The notes below the pieces were generated by a model, which searched no databases, was not told the DNA's origin, and was given only the letters and a program-made list of their open reading frames with translations. Made by a program: the position numbers and the translations under genes. A stretch of DNA of 60,000 nucleotides from Liolophura sinensis (lineage: Eukaryota > Mollusca > Polyplacophora > Chitonida > Chitonidae), in NCBI RefSeq assembly GCF_032854445.1, contig NC_088295.1, positions 82,072,644 to 82,132,643 on the forward strand, written 5' to 3'. Each line of letters opens with the position of its first letter. Position 1 is the stretch's first letter. Shown here one piece after another: positions 36,201 through 49,330 of this stretch.

Positions 36201-39200
36201 GAAACTTCCGTCGTCGTTGGTGTGGACTGCGAAACATCTTGCGTTGTACTCGTATGTACCGAGGAAGTGGTCTGGGTAGACACTGTAGAATCTGTTGTGG
36301 GGACATCAGCAGACACCGTATATTGTGTGGTCGCTGCGGAAGAGGAGGAAGTGTCCTGGGACACTGTACTGCTCAAAGTTGTTGATGGTGCAGAAGTGGA
36401 TGTTGCTTGTGTGGTCGGCTCAACCGTTGTTGGCTCTTGAGTACTTGCTGTTGTAACAGACTGAGTACTGGTTACATCTTTACTGCTTGTTGTGGTACCT
36501 TCCGTGGACATGTCTGTAGTTTGGGTAGTAGGTGTCAGTGTTGGCGTTACGGATGGGGTAGAAAATGTAACGGTGGTGGCGGTTGAAGTTTCCGGCTGCG
36601 TTGAGCTGGACTTTGTGGTTGATGTCTGTGTTGAGGAAACTTCCGTCGCCGTTGGTGTGGACTGCGAAACATCTTGCGTTGTACTCGTATGTACCGAGGC
36701 AGTGGTCTGGGTAGACACTGTAGAATCTTTTATGGGGACAGCGGCAGACACCGTAGATTGTGTAGTAGATGCGGAAGAGGAGGAAGTATCCTGGGACACT
36801 GTACTGCTCAAAGTTGTTGATGGTGCAGAAGTGGATGTTGGTTGTGTGGTCGCCTCAACCGTTGTTGGCTCTTGAGTTGTAACAGACTGAGTACTGGTTG
36901 ATGTCTGTGTTGAGGAAACTTCCGTCGCCGTTGGTGTGGACTGCGAAACATCTTGCGTTGTACTCGTATGTACCGAGGCTGTGGTCTGGGTAGACACTGT
37001 AGAATCTGTTGTGGGGACAGCGGCAGACACCGTAGATTGTGTGGTTGCTCCAGAAGAGGAGGAAGTGTCCTGGGACACTGTACTGCTCAAAGTTGTTGAT
37101 TGTGCAGAAGTGGATGTTGGTTGTGTGGTGGGATTAACAGTTGTTGGCTCTTGAGTACTTGCTGTTGTAACAGACTGAGTACTGGTTACATCTTTACTGC
37201 TTGTTGTGGAACCTGCTGTGGACATGTCTGTAGTTTGGGTAGTAGGTTTCAGTGTTGGCGTTACGGATGGGGTAGAAAATGTAACGGTGGTGGCGGTTGA
37301 AGTATCCGGCCGCGTTGAGCTGGACTTTGTGGTTGATGTCTGTGTTGAGGAAACTTCCGTCGTCGTTGGTGTGGACTGCGAAACATCTTGTGTTGTACTA
37401 GTATGTACTGAGGCAGTGGTCTGGGTAGACACTATAGAATCTGTTGTGGGGACAGCGGCAGACACCGTAGATTGTGTGGTCGCTCCAGAAGAGGAGGAAG
37501 TGTCCTGGGACACTGTACTGCTCAAAGTTGTTGATTGTGCAGAAGTGGATGTTGGTTGTGTGGTCGGCTTAACCGTTGTTGGCTCTTGACTACTTGCTGT
37601 TGCAACAGACTGAGTACTGGTTACATCTTTACTGCTTGTTGTGGTACCTGCTGTGGACATGTCTGTAGTTTGGGTAGTAGGTGTCAGTGTTGGCGTTACG
37701 GATGGGGTAGAAAATGTAACGGTGGTGGCGGTTGAAGTGTCCGGCTGCGTTGAGCTGGACTTTGTGGGTGATGTCTGTGTTGGGGAAACTTCCGTCGCCG
37801 TTGGTGTGGACTGCGAAACATCTTGCGTTGTACTCGTATGTACCGAGGCAGTGGTCTGGGTAGACACTGTAGAATCTGTTGTGGGGACAGCGGCAGACAC
37901 CGTAGATTGTGTTGTCACTGCGGAAGAGGAGGAAGTGTCCTGGGACACTGTACTGCTGAAAGTTGTTGATGGTGCAGAAGTGGATGTTGGTTGTGTGGTC
38001 GGCTCAACCGTTGTTGGCTCTTGAGTACTTGCTGTTGTAACAGACTGACTACTGGTTACATCTTTACTGCTTGTTGTGGTACCTGCTGTGGACATGTCTG
38101 TAGTTTGGGTAATAGGTGTCAGTGTTGGAGTTACGGATGGGGTAGAAAATGTAACGGTGGTGGCGGTTGAAATGTGCGGCTGCGTTGAGCTGGACTTTGT
38201 GGTTGATGTCTGTGTTGGGAAAACTTCCGTCGCCGTTGGTGTGGACTGCGAAACATCTTGCGTTGTACTTGTATGTACCGAGGCAGTGGTCTGGGTAGAC
38301 ACTGTAGAATCTGTTGTGGGGACAGCGGCAGACACCGTAGATTGTGTAGTAGATGCGGAAGAGGAGGAAGTATCCTGGGACACTGTACTGCTCAAAGTTG
38401 TTGATGGTGCAGAAGTGGATGTTGGTTGTGTGGTCGCCTCAACCGTTGTTGGCTCTTGAGTTGTAACAGACTGAGTACTGGTTGATGTCTGTGTTGAGGA
38501 AACTTCCGTCGCCGTTGGTGTGGACTGCGAAACATCTTGCGTTGTACTCGTATGTACCGAGGCTGTGGTCTGGGTAGACACTTTAGAATCTGTTGTGGGG
38601 ACAGCGGCAGACACCGTAGATTGTGTGGTAGCTGCAGAAGAGGAGGAGGTATCCTGGGACACTGTACTGCTCAAAGTTGTTGATTGTGCAGAAGTGGATG
38701 TTGGTTGTGTGGTCTGCTCAACCGTTGTTGGCTCTTGAGTACTTGCTGTTGTAACAGACTGACTACTGGTTACATCTTTAGTGCTTGTTGTGGTATCTGC
38801 TGTGGACAGGCCTGTAGTTTGGGTAGTAGGTGTCAGTGTTGGCGTTACGGATGGGGTAGAATATGTAACGGTGGTGGCGGTTGAAGTGTCCGGCTGCGTT
38901 GAGCTGGACTTTGTGGTTGATGTCTGTGTTGAGGAAACTTCCGTCGCCGTTGGTGTGGACTGCGAAACATCTTGCGTTGTACTCGTATGTACCGAGGCAG
39001 TGGTCTGGGTAGACACTGTAGAATCTGTTGTGGGGACAGCGGCAGACACCGTAGAGTGTGTGGTCGCTGCGGAAGAGGAGGAAGTGTCCTGGGACACTGT
39101 ACTGCTCAAAGTTGTTGATGGTGCAGAAGTGGATGTTGCTTGTGTGGTCGGCTCAACAGTTGTTGGCTCTTGAGTACTTGCTGTTGTAACAGACTGAGTA

Positions 39201-42200
39201 CTGGTTACATCTTTACTGCTTGTTGTGGTACCTGCTGTGGACATGTCTGTAGTTTGGGTAGTAGGTGACAGTGTTGGCGTTACGGATGGGGTAGAAAATG
39301 TAACGGTGGTGGCGGTTGAAGTGTCCGGCTGCGTTGAGCTGGACTTTGTGGTTGATGTCTGTGTTGAGGAAACTTCCGTTGCCGTTGGTGTGGACTGCGA
39401 AACATCTTGCGTTGTACTCGTATGTACCGAGGCAGTGGTCTGGGTAGACACTGTAGAATCTTTTGTGGGGACAGCGGCAGACACCGTAGATTGTGTGGTC
39501 GCTGCGGAAGAGGAGGAAGTGTCCTGGGACACTGATCTGCTCAAAGTTGTTGATGGTGCAGAAGTGGATGTTGGTTGTGTGGTCGGCTCAACAGTTGTTG
39601 GCTCTTGAGTACTTGCTGTTGTAACAGACTGAGTACTGGTTACATCTTTACTGCTTGTTGTGGTACCTGCTGTGGACATGTCTGTAGTTTGGGTAGTAGG
39701 TGTCAGTGTTGGCGTTACGGATGGGGTAGAAAATGTAACGGTGGTGGCGGTTGAAATGTCCGGCTGCGTTGAGCTGGAATTTGTGGTTGATGTCTGTGTT
39801 GAGGAAACTTCCGTCGTCGTTGGTGTGGACTGCGAAACATCTTGTGTTGTACTAGTATATACCGAGGCAGTGGTCTGGGTAGACACTGTAGAATCTGTTG
39901 TGGGGACAGCGGCAGACACCGTAGACTGTGTTGTCGCTGCGGAAGAAAAGGAAGTGTCCTGGGACACTGTACTGCTGAAAGTTGTTGATGGTGCAGAAGT
40001 GGATGTTGGTTGTGTGGTCGCCTCAACCGTTGTTGGCTCTTGAGTACTTGCTGTTGTAACAGACTGACTACTGGTTACATCTTTACTGCTTGTTGTGGTA
40101 CCTGCTGTGGACATGTCTGTAGTTTGGGTAGTAGGTGTCAGTGTTGGCGCTACGGATGGGGTAGAAAATGTAACGGTGTTGGCGGTTGAAGTGTCCGGCT
40201 GCGTTGAGCTGGACTTTGTGGTTGATGTCTGTGTTGAGGAAACTTCCGTCGCCGTTGGTGTGGACTGCGAAACATCTTGCGTTGTACTCGTATGTACCGA
40301 GGCAGTTGTCTGAGTAGACAGTGTAGAATCTTTTGTGGGGACAGCGGCAGACACCGTAGATTGTGTGGTCGCTGCGGAAGAGGAGGAAGTGTCCTGGGAC
40401 ACTGTACTGTTCAAAGTTGTTGATGGTGCAGAAGTGGATGTTGGTTGTGTGGTCGGCTCAACCGTTTTTGTGTCTTGAGTACTTGCTGTTGTAACAGACT
40501 GACTACTGGTTACATCTTTAGTGCTTGTTGTGGTACCTGCTGTGGACAGGTCTGTAGTTTGGGTAGTAGGTGTCAGTGTTGGCGTTACGGATGGGGTAGA
40601 AAATGTAACGGTGGTGGCGGTTGAAGTGTCCGGCTGCGTTGAGCTGGACTTTGTGGTTGATGTCTGTGTTGAGGAAACTTCCGTCGCCGTTGGTGTGGAC
40701 TGCGAAACATCTTGCGTTGTACTCGTATGTACCGAGGCAGTGGTCTGGGTAGACACTGTAGAATCTGTTGTGGGGACATCAGCAGACACCGTATATTGTG
40801 TGGTCGCTGCGGAAGAGGAGGAAGTGTCCTGGGACACTGTACTGCTCAAAGTTGTTGATGGTGCAGAAGTGGATGTTGCTTGTGTGGTCGGCTCAACCGT
40901 TGTTGGCTCTTGAGTACTTGCTGTTGTAACAGACTGAGTACTGGTTACATCTTTACTGCTTGTTGTGGTACCTTCCGTGGACATGTCTGTAGTTTGGGTA
41001 GTAGGTGTCAGTGTTGGCGTTACGGATGGGGTAGAAAATGTAACGGTGGTGGCGGTTGAAGTTTCCGGCTGCGTTGAGCTGGACTTTGTGGTTGATGTCT
41101 GTGTTGAGGAAACTTCCGTCGCCGTTGGTGTGGACTGCGAAACATCTTGCGTTGTACTCGTATGTACCGAGGCTTTGGTCTGGGTAGACACTGTAGAATC
41201 TTTTATGGGGACAGCGGCAGACACCGTAGATTGTGTAGTAGATGCGGAAGAGGAGGAAGTATCCTGGGACACTGTACTGCTCAAAGTTGTTGATGGTGCA
41301 GAAGTGGATGTTGGTTGTGTGGTCGCCTCAACCGTTGTTGGCTCTTGAGTTGTAACAGACTGAGTACTGGTTGATGTCTGTGTTGAGGAAACTTCCGTCG
41401 CCGTTGGTGTGGACTGCGAAACATCTTGCGTTGTACTCGTATGTACCGAGGCTGTGGTCTGGGTAGACACTGTAGAATCTGTTGTGGGGACAGCGGCAGA
41501 CACCGTAGATTGTGTGGTTGCTCCAGAAGAGGAGGAAGTGTCCTGGGACACTGTACTGCTCAAAGTTGTTGATTGTGCAGAAGTGGAAATTGGTTGTGTG
41601 GTGGGATCAACAGTTGTTGGCTCTTGAGTAATTGCTGTTGTAACAGACTGAGTACTGGTTACATCTTTACTGCTTGTTGTGGAACCTGCTGTGGACATGT
41701 CTGTAGTTTGGGTAGTAGGTGTCAGTGTTGGCGTTACGGATGGGGTAGAAAATGTAACGGTGGTGGCGGTTGAAATGTCCGGCCGCGTTGAGCTGGACTT
41801 TGTGGTTGATGTCTGTGTTGAGGAAACTTCCGTCGTCGTTGGTGTGGACTGCGAAACATCTTGTGTTGTACTAGTATGTACTGAGGCAGTGGTCTGGGTA
41901 GACACTATAGAATCTGTTGTGGGGACAGCGGCAGACACCGTAGATTGTGTGGTCGCTCCAGAAGAGGAGGAAGTGTCCTGGGACACTGTACTGCTCAAAG
42001 TTGTTGATTGTGCAGAAGTGGATGTTGGTTGTGTGGTCGGCTTAACCGTTGTTGGCTCTTGACTACTTGCTGTTGCAACAGACTGAGTACTGGTTACATC
42101 TTTACTGCTTGTTGTGGTACCTGCTGTGGACATGTCTGTAGTTTGGGTAGTAGGTGTCAGTGTTGGCGTTACGGATGGGGTAGAAAATGTAACGGTGGTG

Positions 42201-45200
42201 GCGGTTGAAGTGTCCGGCTGCGTTGAGCTGGACTTTGTGGGTGATGTCTGTGTTGAGGAAACTTCCGTCGCCGTTGGTGTGGACTGCGAAACATCTTGCG
42301 TTGTACTCGTATGTACCGAGGCAGTGGTCTGGGTAGACACTGTAGAATCTGTTGTGGGGACAGCGGCAGACACCGTAGATTGTGTTGTCACTGCGGAAGA
42401 GGAGGAAGTGTCCTGGGACACTGTACTGCTGAAAGTTGTTGATGGTGCAGAAGTGGATGTTGGTTGTGTGGTCGGCTCAACCGTTGTTGGCTCTTGAGTA
42501 CTTGCTGTTGTAACAGACTGACTACTGGTTACATCTTTACTGCTTGTTGTGGTACCTGCTGTGGACATGTCTGTAGTTTGGGTAGTAGGTGTCAGTGTTG
42601 GAGTTACGGATGGGGTAGAAAATGTAACGGTGGTGGCGATTGAAATGTGCGGCTGCGTTGAGCTGGACTTTGTGGTTGATGTCTGTGTTGGGAAAACTTC
42701 CGTCGCCGTTGGTGTGGACTGCGAAACATCTTGCGTTGTACTTGTATGTACCGAGGCAGTGGTCTGGGTAGACACTGTAGAATCTGTTGTGGGGACATCA
42801 GCAGACACCGTATATTGTGTGGTCGCTGCGGAAGAGGAGGAAGTGTCCTGGGACACTGTACTGCTCAAAGTTGTTGATGGTGCAGAAGTGGATGTTGCTT
42901 GTGTGGTCGGCTCAACCGTTGTTGGCTCTTGAGTACTTGCTGTTGTAACAGACTGAGTACTGGTTACATCTTTACTGCTTGTTGTTGTACCTGCTGTGGA
43001 CATGTCTGTAGTTTGGGTAGTAGGTGTTAGTGTTGGCGTTACGGATGGGGTAGAAAATGTAACGGTGGTGGCGGTTAAAGTGTCCGGCTGCGTTGAGCTG
43101 GACTTTGTGGTTGATGTCTGTGTTGAGGAAACTTCCGTCGCCGTTGGTGTGGACTGCGAAACATCTTGTGTTGTACTCGTATGTACCGAGGCAGTGGTCT
43201 GGGTAGACACTGTAGAATCTGTTGTGGGGACATCAGCAGACACCGTATATTGTGTGGTCGCTTCGGAAGAGGAGGAAGTGTCCTGGGACACTGTACTGCT
43301 CAAAGTTGTTGATGGTGCAGAAGTGGATGTAGGTTGTGTGGTCGGCTCAACCGTTGTTGGCTCTTGAGTACTTGCTGTTGTAACAGAATGGGTACTTGTT
43401 ACATCTTTAGTGCTTGTTGTTTTACCTGCTGTGGAAAGGTCTGTAGTTTGGGTAGTAGGTGTCAGTGTTGGGGTTACGGATGGGGTAGAAAATGTAACGG
43501 TGGGGGCGGTTAAAATGTCCGCCTGTGCTGAGCTGGACTTTGTAGTTGATGTCTGTGTTGAGGAAACTTCCGTTGCCGTTGGTGTGGACTGCGAAACATC
43601 TTGCGTTGTACTTGTATGTACCGAGGCTTTGGTCTGGGTAGACACTGTAGAATCTGTTATGGGGACAGCGGCAGACACCGTAGATTGTGTGGTCGCTGCG
43701 GAAGAGGAGGAAGTGTCCTGGGACACTGTACTGCTCAAAGTTGTTGATTGTGCAGAAGTGGATGTTGGTTGTGTGGTTGGTTCCACCGTTGTTGGCTCTT
43801 GAGTACTTGCTGTTGTAACAGACTGACTTCTGGTTACATCTTTAGTGCTTGTTGTGGTACCTGCTGTGGACAGGTCTGTAGTTTGGGTAGTAGGTGTCAG
43901 TGTTGGCGTTACGGATGGGGTAGAAAATGTAACGGTAGTGGCGGTTGAAGTGTCCGGCTGCGTTGAGCTGGACTTTGTGGTTGATGTCTGTGTTGAGGAA
44001 ACTTCTGTCGCCGTTGGTGTGGACTGCGAAACATCTTGCGTTGTACTCGTATGTACCGAGGCAGTGGTCTGGGTAGACACTGTAGAATCTGTTGTGGGGA
44101 CATCAGCAGACACCGTATATTGTGTGGTCGCTGCGGAAGAGGAGGAAGTGTCCTGGGACACTGTACTGCTCAAAGTTGTTGATGGTGCAGAAGTGTATGT
44201 TGCTTGTGTGGTCGGCTCAACCGTTGTTGGCTCTTGAGTACTTGCTGTTGTAACAGACTGAGTACTGGTTACATCTTTACTGCTTGTTGTGGTACCTTCC
44301 GTGGACATGTCTGTAGTTTGGGTAGTAGGTGTCAGTGTTGGCGTTACGGATGGGGTAGAAAATGTAACGGTGGTGGCGGTTGAAGTGTCCGGCTGCGTTG
44401 AGCTGGACTTTGTGGTTGATGTCTGTGTTGAGGAAACTTCCGTTACCGTTGGTGTGGACTGCGAAACATCTTGCGTTGTACTCAAATGTACCGAGGCTGT
44501 GGTCTGGGTAGACACTGTAGAATCTTTTATGGGGACAGCGGCAGACACCGTAGATTGTGTGGTCGCTGCGGAAGAGGAGGAAGTGTCCTGGGACACTGAT
44601 CTGCTCAAAGTTGTTGATGGTGCAGAAGTGGATGTTGGTTGTGTGGTCGGCTCAACAGTTGTTGGCTCTTGAGTACTTGCTGTTGTAACAGACTGAGTAC
44701 TGGTTACATCTTTACTGCTTGTTGTGGTACCTGCTGTGGACATGTCTGTAGTTTGGGTAGTAGGTGTCAGTGTTGGCGCTACGGATGGGGTAGAAAATGT
44801 AACGGTGTTGGCGGTTGAAGTGTCCGGCTGCGTTGAGCTGGACTTTGTGGTTGATGTCTGTGTTGAGGAAACTTCCGTTGCCGTTGGTGTGGACTGCGAA
44901 ACATCTTGCGTTGTACTCGTATGTACCGAGGCAGTTGTCTGAGTAGACAGTGTAGAATCTTTTGTGGGGACAGCAGCAGACACCGTAGATTGTGTGGTCG
45001 CTGCGGAAGAGGAGGAAGTGTCCTGGGACACTGTACTGTTCAAAGTTGTTGATGGTGCAGAAGTGGATGTTGGTTGTGTGGTCGGCTCAACCGTTGTTGT
45101 GTCTTGAGTACTTGCTGTTGTAACAGACTGACTACTGGTTACATCTTTAGTGCTTGTTGTGGTACCTGCTGTGGACAGGTCTGTAGTTTGGGTAGTAGGT

Positions 45201-45656
45201 GTCAATGTTGGCGTTACGGATGGGGTAGAAAATGTAACGGTGGTGGCGGTTGAAGTGTCCGGCTGCGTTGAGCTGGACTTTGTGGTTGATGTCTGTGTTG
45301 AGGAAACTTCCGTCGCCGTTGGTGTGGACTGCGAAACATCTTGCGTTGTACTCGTATGTACCGAGGCAGTGGTCTGGGTAGACACTGTAGAATCTGTTGT
45401 GGGGACATCAGCAGACACCGTATATTGTGTGGTAGCTGCGGAAGAGGAGGAAGTGTCCTGGGACACTGTACTGCTGAAAGTTGTTGATGGTGCAGAAGTG
45501 GATGTTGGTTGTGTGGTCGGCTCAACCGTTGTTGGCTCTTGAGTACTTGCTGTTGTAACAGACTGAGTACTGGTTACATCTTTACTGCTTGTTGTGGTAC
45601 TTTCCGTGGACATGTCTGTAGTTTGGGTAGTAGGTGTCAGTGTTGGCGTTACGGAT
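18128..45656 (-). CDS. Giant mucin-like Ser/Thr/Pro-rich repeat protein, central part (over 9,100 codons uninterrupted)
   Basis: This is the longest clean stretch: about 9,160 sense codons without a stop, covering some 59 full units and six short ones. The first internal Met (45,613) belongs to the repeat (TTDMST) and is not a start; the true frame comes in from the right. The frame is lost near 18,166, where G4 has become G3. After that it reads 13 out-of-frame residues to a TGA at 18,128, so the last few residues are not native. Composition is as in the left part. Variant sites within the unit include TAG/TEG after MS, SSKD/STKD, DIST/DTST/ETST/ADIL before TA, AAV/ADV/AAA before P, PTTD/PIKD/PTKD, and SSSA/SSSG/SSSE before TTQ. 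I noticed a single Cys (28,079-28,081). Asn-Ser-Thr and Asn-Ser-Ser sequons appear in a minority of units. The lack of any intron signal over 27 kb implies one exon. A role as a secreted or surface mucin is inferred; a Thr-rich fungal or protist wall adhesin is a weaker alternative. Confidence 0.92.
19533..19820 (-). repeat. Short repeat unit 5 (288 bp)
   Basis: Same 147-bp deletion, 9 bp retained. It is the last of the retained class when moving right, and has GTTAAGGAAAC in place of GTTGAGGAAAC. Confidence 0.95.
25032..25319 (-). repeat. Short repeat unit 6 (288 bp, with adjacent 9-bp deletion)
   Basis: First unit, moving right, where the 9 bp TACTTGCTG next to the junction is also missing (CTTGAGTTGTAACAG at about 25,004), so the protein reads SVTTQEP in place of SVTTASTQEP. 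Confidence 0.95.
27051..27338 (-). repeat. Short repeat unit 7 (288 bp, with adjacent 9-bp deletion)
   Basis: Same double-deleted form, lying 2,019 bp from short unit 6 within a duplicated block. Confidence 0.95.
28227..32570. repeat. Higher-order block, period 2,175 bp (5 units)
   Basis: The unit at 28,227 recurs at 30,402 with the same cluster of rare changes (GTTGATATCTGTG, GAAGAAATTTCTG, AGAGAAGGGAGTGTC, CCCGGGAC). Units at 29,097-29,967 recur at 31,272-32,142. Confidence 0.87.
36900..37187 (-). repeat. Short repeat unit 8 (288 bp, with adjacent 9-bp deletion)
   Basis: Double-deleted form. It is followed by the rare GGTGGGATTAACAG variant near 37,127, shared (one base different) with the unit at 41,373. 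Confidence 0.95.
38484..38771 (-). repeat. Short repeat unit 9 (288 bp, with adjacent 9-bp deletion)
   Basis: Double-deleted form. The right half carries the GTGGTCTGCTCAACC variant otherwise seen near 25,695 and 27,714. Confidence 0.95.
41373..41660 (-). repeat. Short repeat unit 10 (288 bp, with adjacent 9-bp deletion)
   Basis: Double-deleted form and sister of short unit 8 at an offset of 4,473 bp. Confidence 0.95.
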
Positions 45657-46872
45657 GGGTAGAAAATGTAACGGTGTTGGCGGCTGAAGTTTCCGGCTGC
45701 GTTGAGCTGGACTTTGTGGTTGATGTCTGTGTTGAGGAAACTTCCGTCGCCGTTGGTGTGGACTGCGAAACATCTTGCGTTGTACTCGTATGTACCGAGG
45801 CAGTGGTCTGGGTAGACACTGTAGAATCTTTTATGGGGACAGCGGCAGACACCATAGATTGTGTGGTCGCTGCGGAAGAGGAGGAAGTGTCCTGGGACAC
45901 TGTACTGCTGAAAGTTGTTGATGGTGCAGAAGTGGATGTTGGTTGTGTGGTCGGCTCAACCGTTGTTGGCTCTTGAGTACTTGCTGTTGTAACAGACTGA
46001 GTACTGGTTACATCTTTACTGCTTGTTGTGGTACCTGCTGTGGACATGTCTGTAGTTTGGGTAGTAGGTGTTAGTGTTGGTGTTACGGATGGGGTAGAAA
46101 ATGTAACGGTGGTGGCGGTTAAAGTGTCCGGCTGCGTTGAGCTGGACTTTGTGGTTGATGTCTGTGTTGAGGAAACTTCCTTCGCCGTTGGTGTGGACTG
46201 CGAAACATCTTGTGTTGTACTCGTATGTACCGAGGCAGTGGTCTGGGTAGACACTGTAGAATCTGTTGTGGGGACATCAGCAGACACCGTATATTGTGTG
46301 GTCGCTTCGGACGAGGAGGAAGTGTCCTGGGACACTGTACTGCTCAAAGTTGTTGATGGTGCAGAAGTGGATGTAGGTTGTGTGGTCGGCTCAACCGTTG
46401 TTGGCTCTTGAGTACTTGCTGTTGTAACAGAATGGGTACTGGTTACATCTTTAGTGCTTGTTGTTTTACCTGCTGTGGACATGTCTGTAGTTTGGGTAGT
46501 AGGTGTCAGTGTTGGTGTTACGGATGGGGTAGAAAATGTAACGGTGGGGGCGGTTAAAATGTCCGCCTGTGCTGAGCTGGACTTTGTGGTTGATGTCTGT
46601 GTTGAGGAAACTTCCGTCGCCGTTGGTGTGGACTGCAAAAGCATCTTGCGTTGTACTCGTATGTACCGAGGGCAGTGGTCTGGGTAGACACTGTAGAATC
46701 TTTTATGGGGACAGCGGCAGACACCGTAGATTGTGTGGTCGCTGCGGAAGAGGAGGAAGTGTCCTGGGACACTGTACTGCTGAAAGTTGTTGATGGTGCA
46801 GAAGTGGATGTTGGTTGTGTGGTCGCCTTAACCGTTGTTGGCTCTTGAGTTGTAACAGACTGAGTACTGGTT

Positions 46873-47160
46873 GATGTCTGTGTTGAGGAAACTTCCGTCG
46901 CCGTTGGTGTGGACTGCGAAACATCTTGCGTTGTACTCGTATGTACCGAGGCAGTGGTCTGGGTAGACACTGTAGAATCTGTTGTGGGGTCAGCGGCAGA
47001 CACCGTAGATTGTGTGGTAGTTGCGGAAGAGGAGGAAGTGTCCTGGGATACTGTACTGCTCAAAGTTGTTGATGGTGCAGAAGTTGATTTTGATTGTGTG
47101 GTCGGCTCAACAGTTGTTGGCTCTTGAGTACTTGCTGTTGTAACAGACTGAGTACTGGTT
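46873..47160 (-). repeat. Short repeat unit 11 (288 bp, with adjacent 9-bp deletion)
   Basis: Double-deleted form. It contains the GTTGATTTTGATTG and GTGGGGTCAGCGG variants seen only in this region and in its copies at 49,331, 50,035 and 51,191. Confidence 0.93.
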
Positions 47161-49330
47161 ACATCTTTACTGCTTGTTGTGGAACCTGCTGTGGACGTGT
47201 CTGTAGTTTGGGTAGTAGGTGTTAGTGTTGGTGTTACGGATGGGGTAGAAAATGTAACGGTGGTGGCGGTTAAAGTGTCCGGCTGCGTTGAGCTGGACTT
47301 TGTGGTTGATGTCTGTGTTGAGGAAAACTTCCGTTGCCGTTGTGTGGACTGCGAAACATCTTGCGTTGTACTCGTATGTACCGAGGCAGTTGTCTGAGTA
47401 GACAGTGTAGAATCTTTTGTGGGGACAGCAGCAGACACCGTAGATTGTGTGGTCGCTGCGGAAGAGGAGGAAGTGTCCTGGGACACTGTACTGTTCAAAG
47501 TTGTTGATGGTGCAGAAGTGGATGTTGGTTGTGTGGTCGGCTCAACCGTTGTTGTGTCTTGAGTACTTGCTGTTGTAACAGACTGACTACTGGTTACATC
47601 TTTAGTGCTTGTTGTGGTACCTGCTGTGGACAGGTCTGTAGTTTGGGTAGTAGGTGTCAATGTTGGCGTTACGGATGGGGTAGAAAATGTAACGGGTGGT
47701 GGCGGTTGAAGTGTCCGGCTGCGTTGAGCTGGACTTTGTGGTTGATGTCTGTGTTGAGGAAACTTCCGTCGCCGTTGGTGTGGACTGCGAAACATCTTGC
47801 GTTGTACTCGTATGTACCGAGGCAGTGGTCTGGGTAGACACTGTAGAATCTGTTGTGGGGACATCAGCAGACACCGTATATTGTGTGGTAGCTGCGGAAG
47901 AGGAGGAAGTGTCCTGGGACACTGTACTGCTGAAAGTTGTTGATGGTGCAGAAGTGGATGTTGGTTGTGTGGTCGGCTCAACCGTTGTTGGCTCTTGAGT
48001 ACTTGCTGTTGTAACAGACTGAGTACTGGTTACATCTTTACTGCTTGTTGTGGTACTTTCCGTGGACATGTCTGTAGTTTGGGTAGTAGGTGTCAGTGTT
48101 GGCGTTACGGATGGGGTAGAAAATGTAACGGTGGTGGCGGCTGAAGTTTCCGGCTGCGTTGAGCTGGACTTTGTGGTTGATGTCTGTGTTGAGGAAACTT
48201 CCGTCGCCGTTGGTGTGGACTGCGAAACATCTTGCGTTGTACTCGTATGTACCGAGGCAGTGGTCTGGGTAGACACTGTAGAATCTTTTATGGGGACAGC
48301 GGCAGACACCATAGATTGTGTGGTCGCTGCGGAAGAGGAGGAAGTGTCCTGGGACACTGTAACTGCTGAAAAGTTGTTGATGGTGCAGAAGTGGATGTTG
48401 GTTGTGTGGTCGGCTCAACCGTTGTTGGCTCTTGAGTACTTGCTGTTGTAACAGACTGAGTACTGGTTACATCTTTACTGCTTGTTGTGGTACCTGCTGT
48501 GGACATGTCTGTAGTTTGGGTAGTAGGTGTTAGTGTTGGTGTTACGGATGGGGTAGAAAATGTAACGGTGGTGGCGGTTAAAGTGTCCGGCTGCGTTGAG
48601 CTGGACTTTGTGGTTGATGTCTGTGTTGAGGAAACTTCCTTCGCCGTTGGTGTGGACTGCGAAACATCTTGTGTTGTACTCGTATGTACCGAGGCAGTGG
48701 TCTGGGTAGACACTGTAGAATCTGTTGTGGGGACATCAGCAGACACCGTATATTGTGTGGTCGCTTCGGACGAGGAGGAAGTGTCCTGGGACACTGTACT
48801 GCTCAAAGTTGTTGATTGGTGCAGAAGTGGATGTAGGTTGTGTGGTCGGCTCAACCGTTGTTGGCTCTTGAGTACTTGCTGTTGTAACAGAATGGGTACT
48901 GGTTACATCTTTAGTGCTTGTTGTTTTACCTGCTGTGGACATGTCTGTAGTTTGGGTAGTAGGTGTCAGTGTTGGTGTTACGGATGGGGTAGAAAATGTA
49001 ACGGTGGGGGGCGGTTAAAATGTCCGCCTGTGCTGAGCTGGACTTTGTGGTTGATGTCTGTGTTGAGGAAACTTCCGTCGCGTTGGTGTGGACTGCAAAA
49101 CATCTTGCGTTGTACTCGTATGTACCGAGGCAGTGGTCTGGGTAGACACTGTAGAATCTTTTATGGGGACAGCGGCAGACACCGTAGATTGTGTGGTCGC
49201 TGCGGAAGAGGAGGAAGTGTCCTGGGACACTGTACTGCTGAAAAGTTGTTGATGGTGCAGAAGTGGATGTTGGTTGTGTGGTCGCCTTAACCGTTGTTGG
49301 CTCTGAGTTGTAACAGACTGAGTACTGGTT

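Larger units (their letters stand above)
36240..42763. repeat. Higher-order block repeated at an offset of 4,473 bp
   Basis: Bases about 36,240-38,290 match about 40,713-42,763. Shared sites are GGTGGGATNAACAG, TTGTGGAACCTG, CGGCCGCGTTGAG, GGCTTAACCG, TTGACTACTTGCTGTTGC and GTGGGTGATG. Confidence 0.87.

Noticed and set aside
45611-45613. ATG at the head of the 9,161-codon frame as a true start
   Set aside because: It is the Met of the repeat motif TTDMST, present in most units; the frame upstream is lost only through the G deletion at 45,657.
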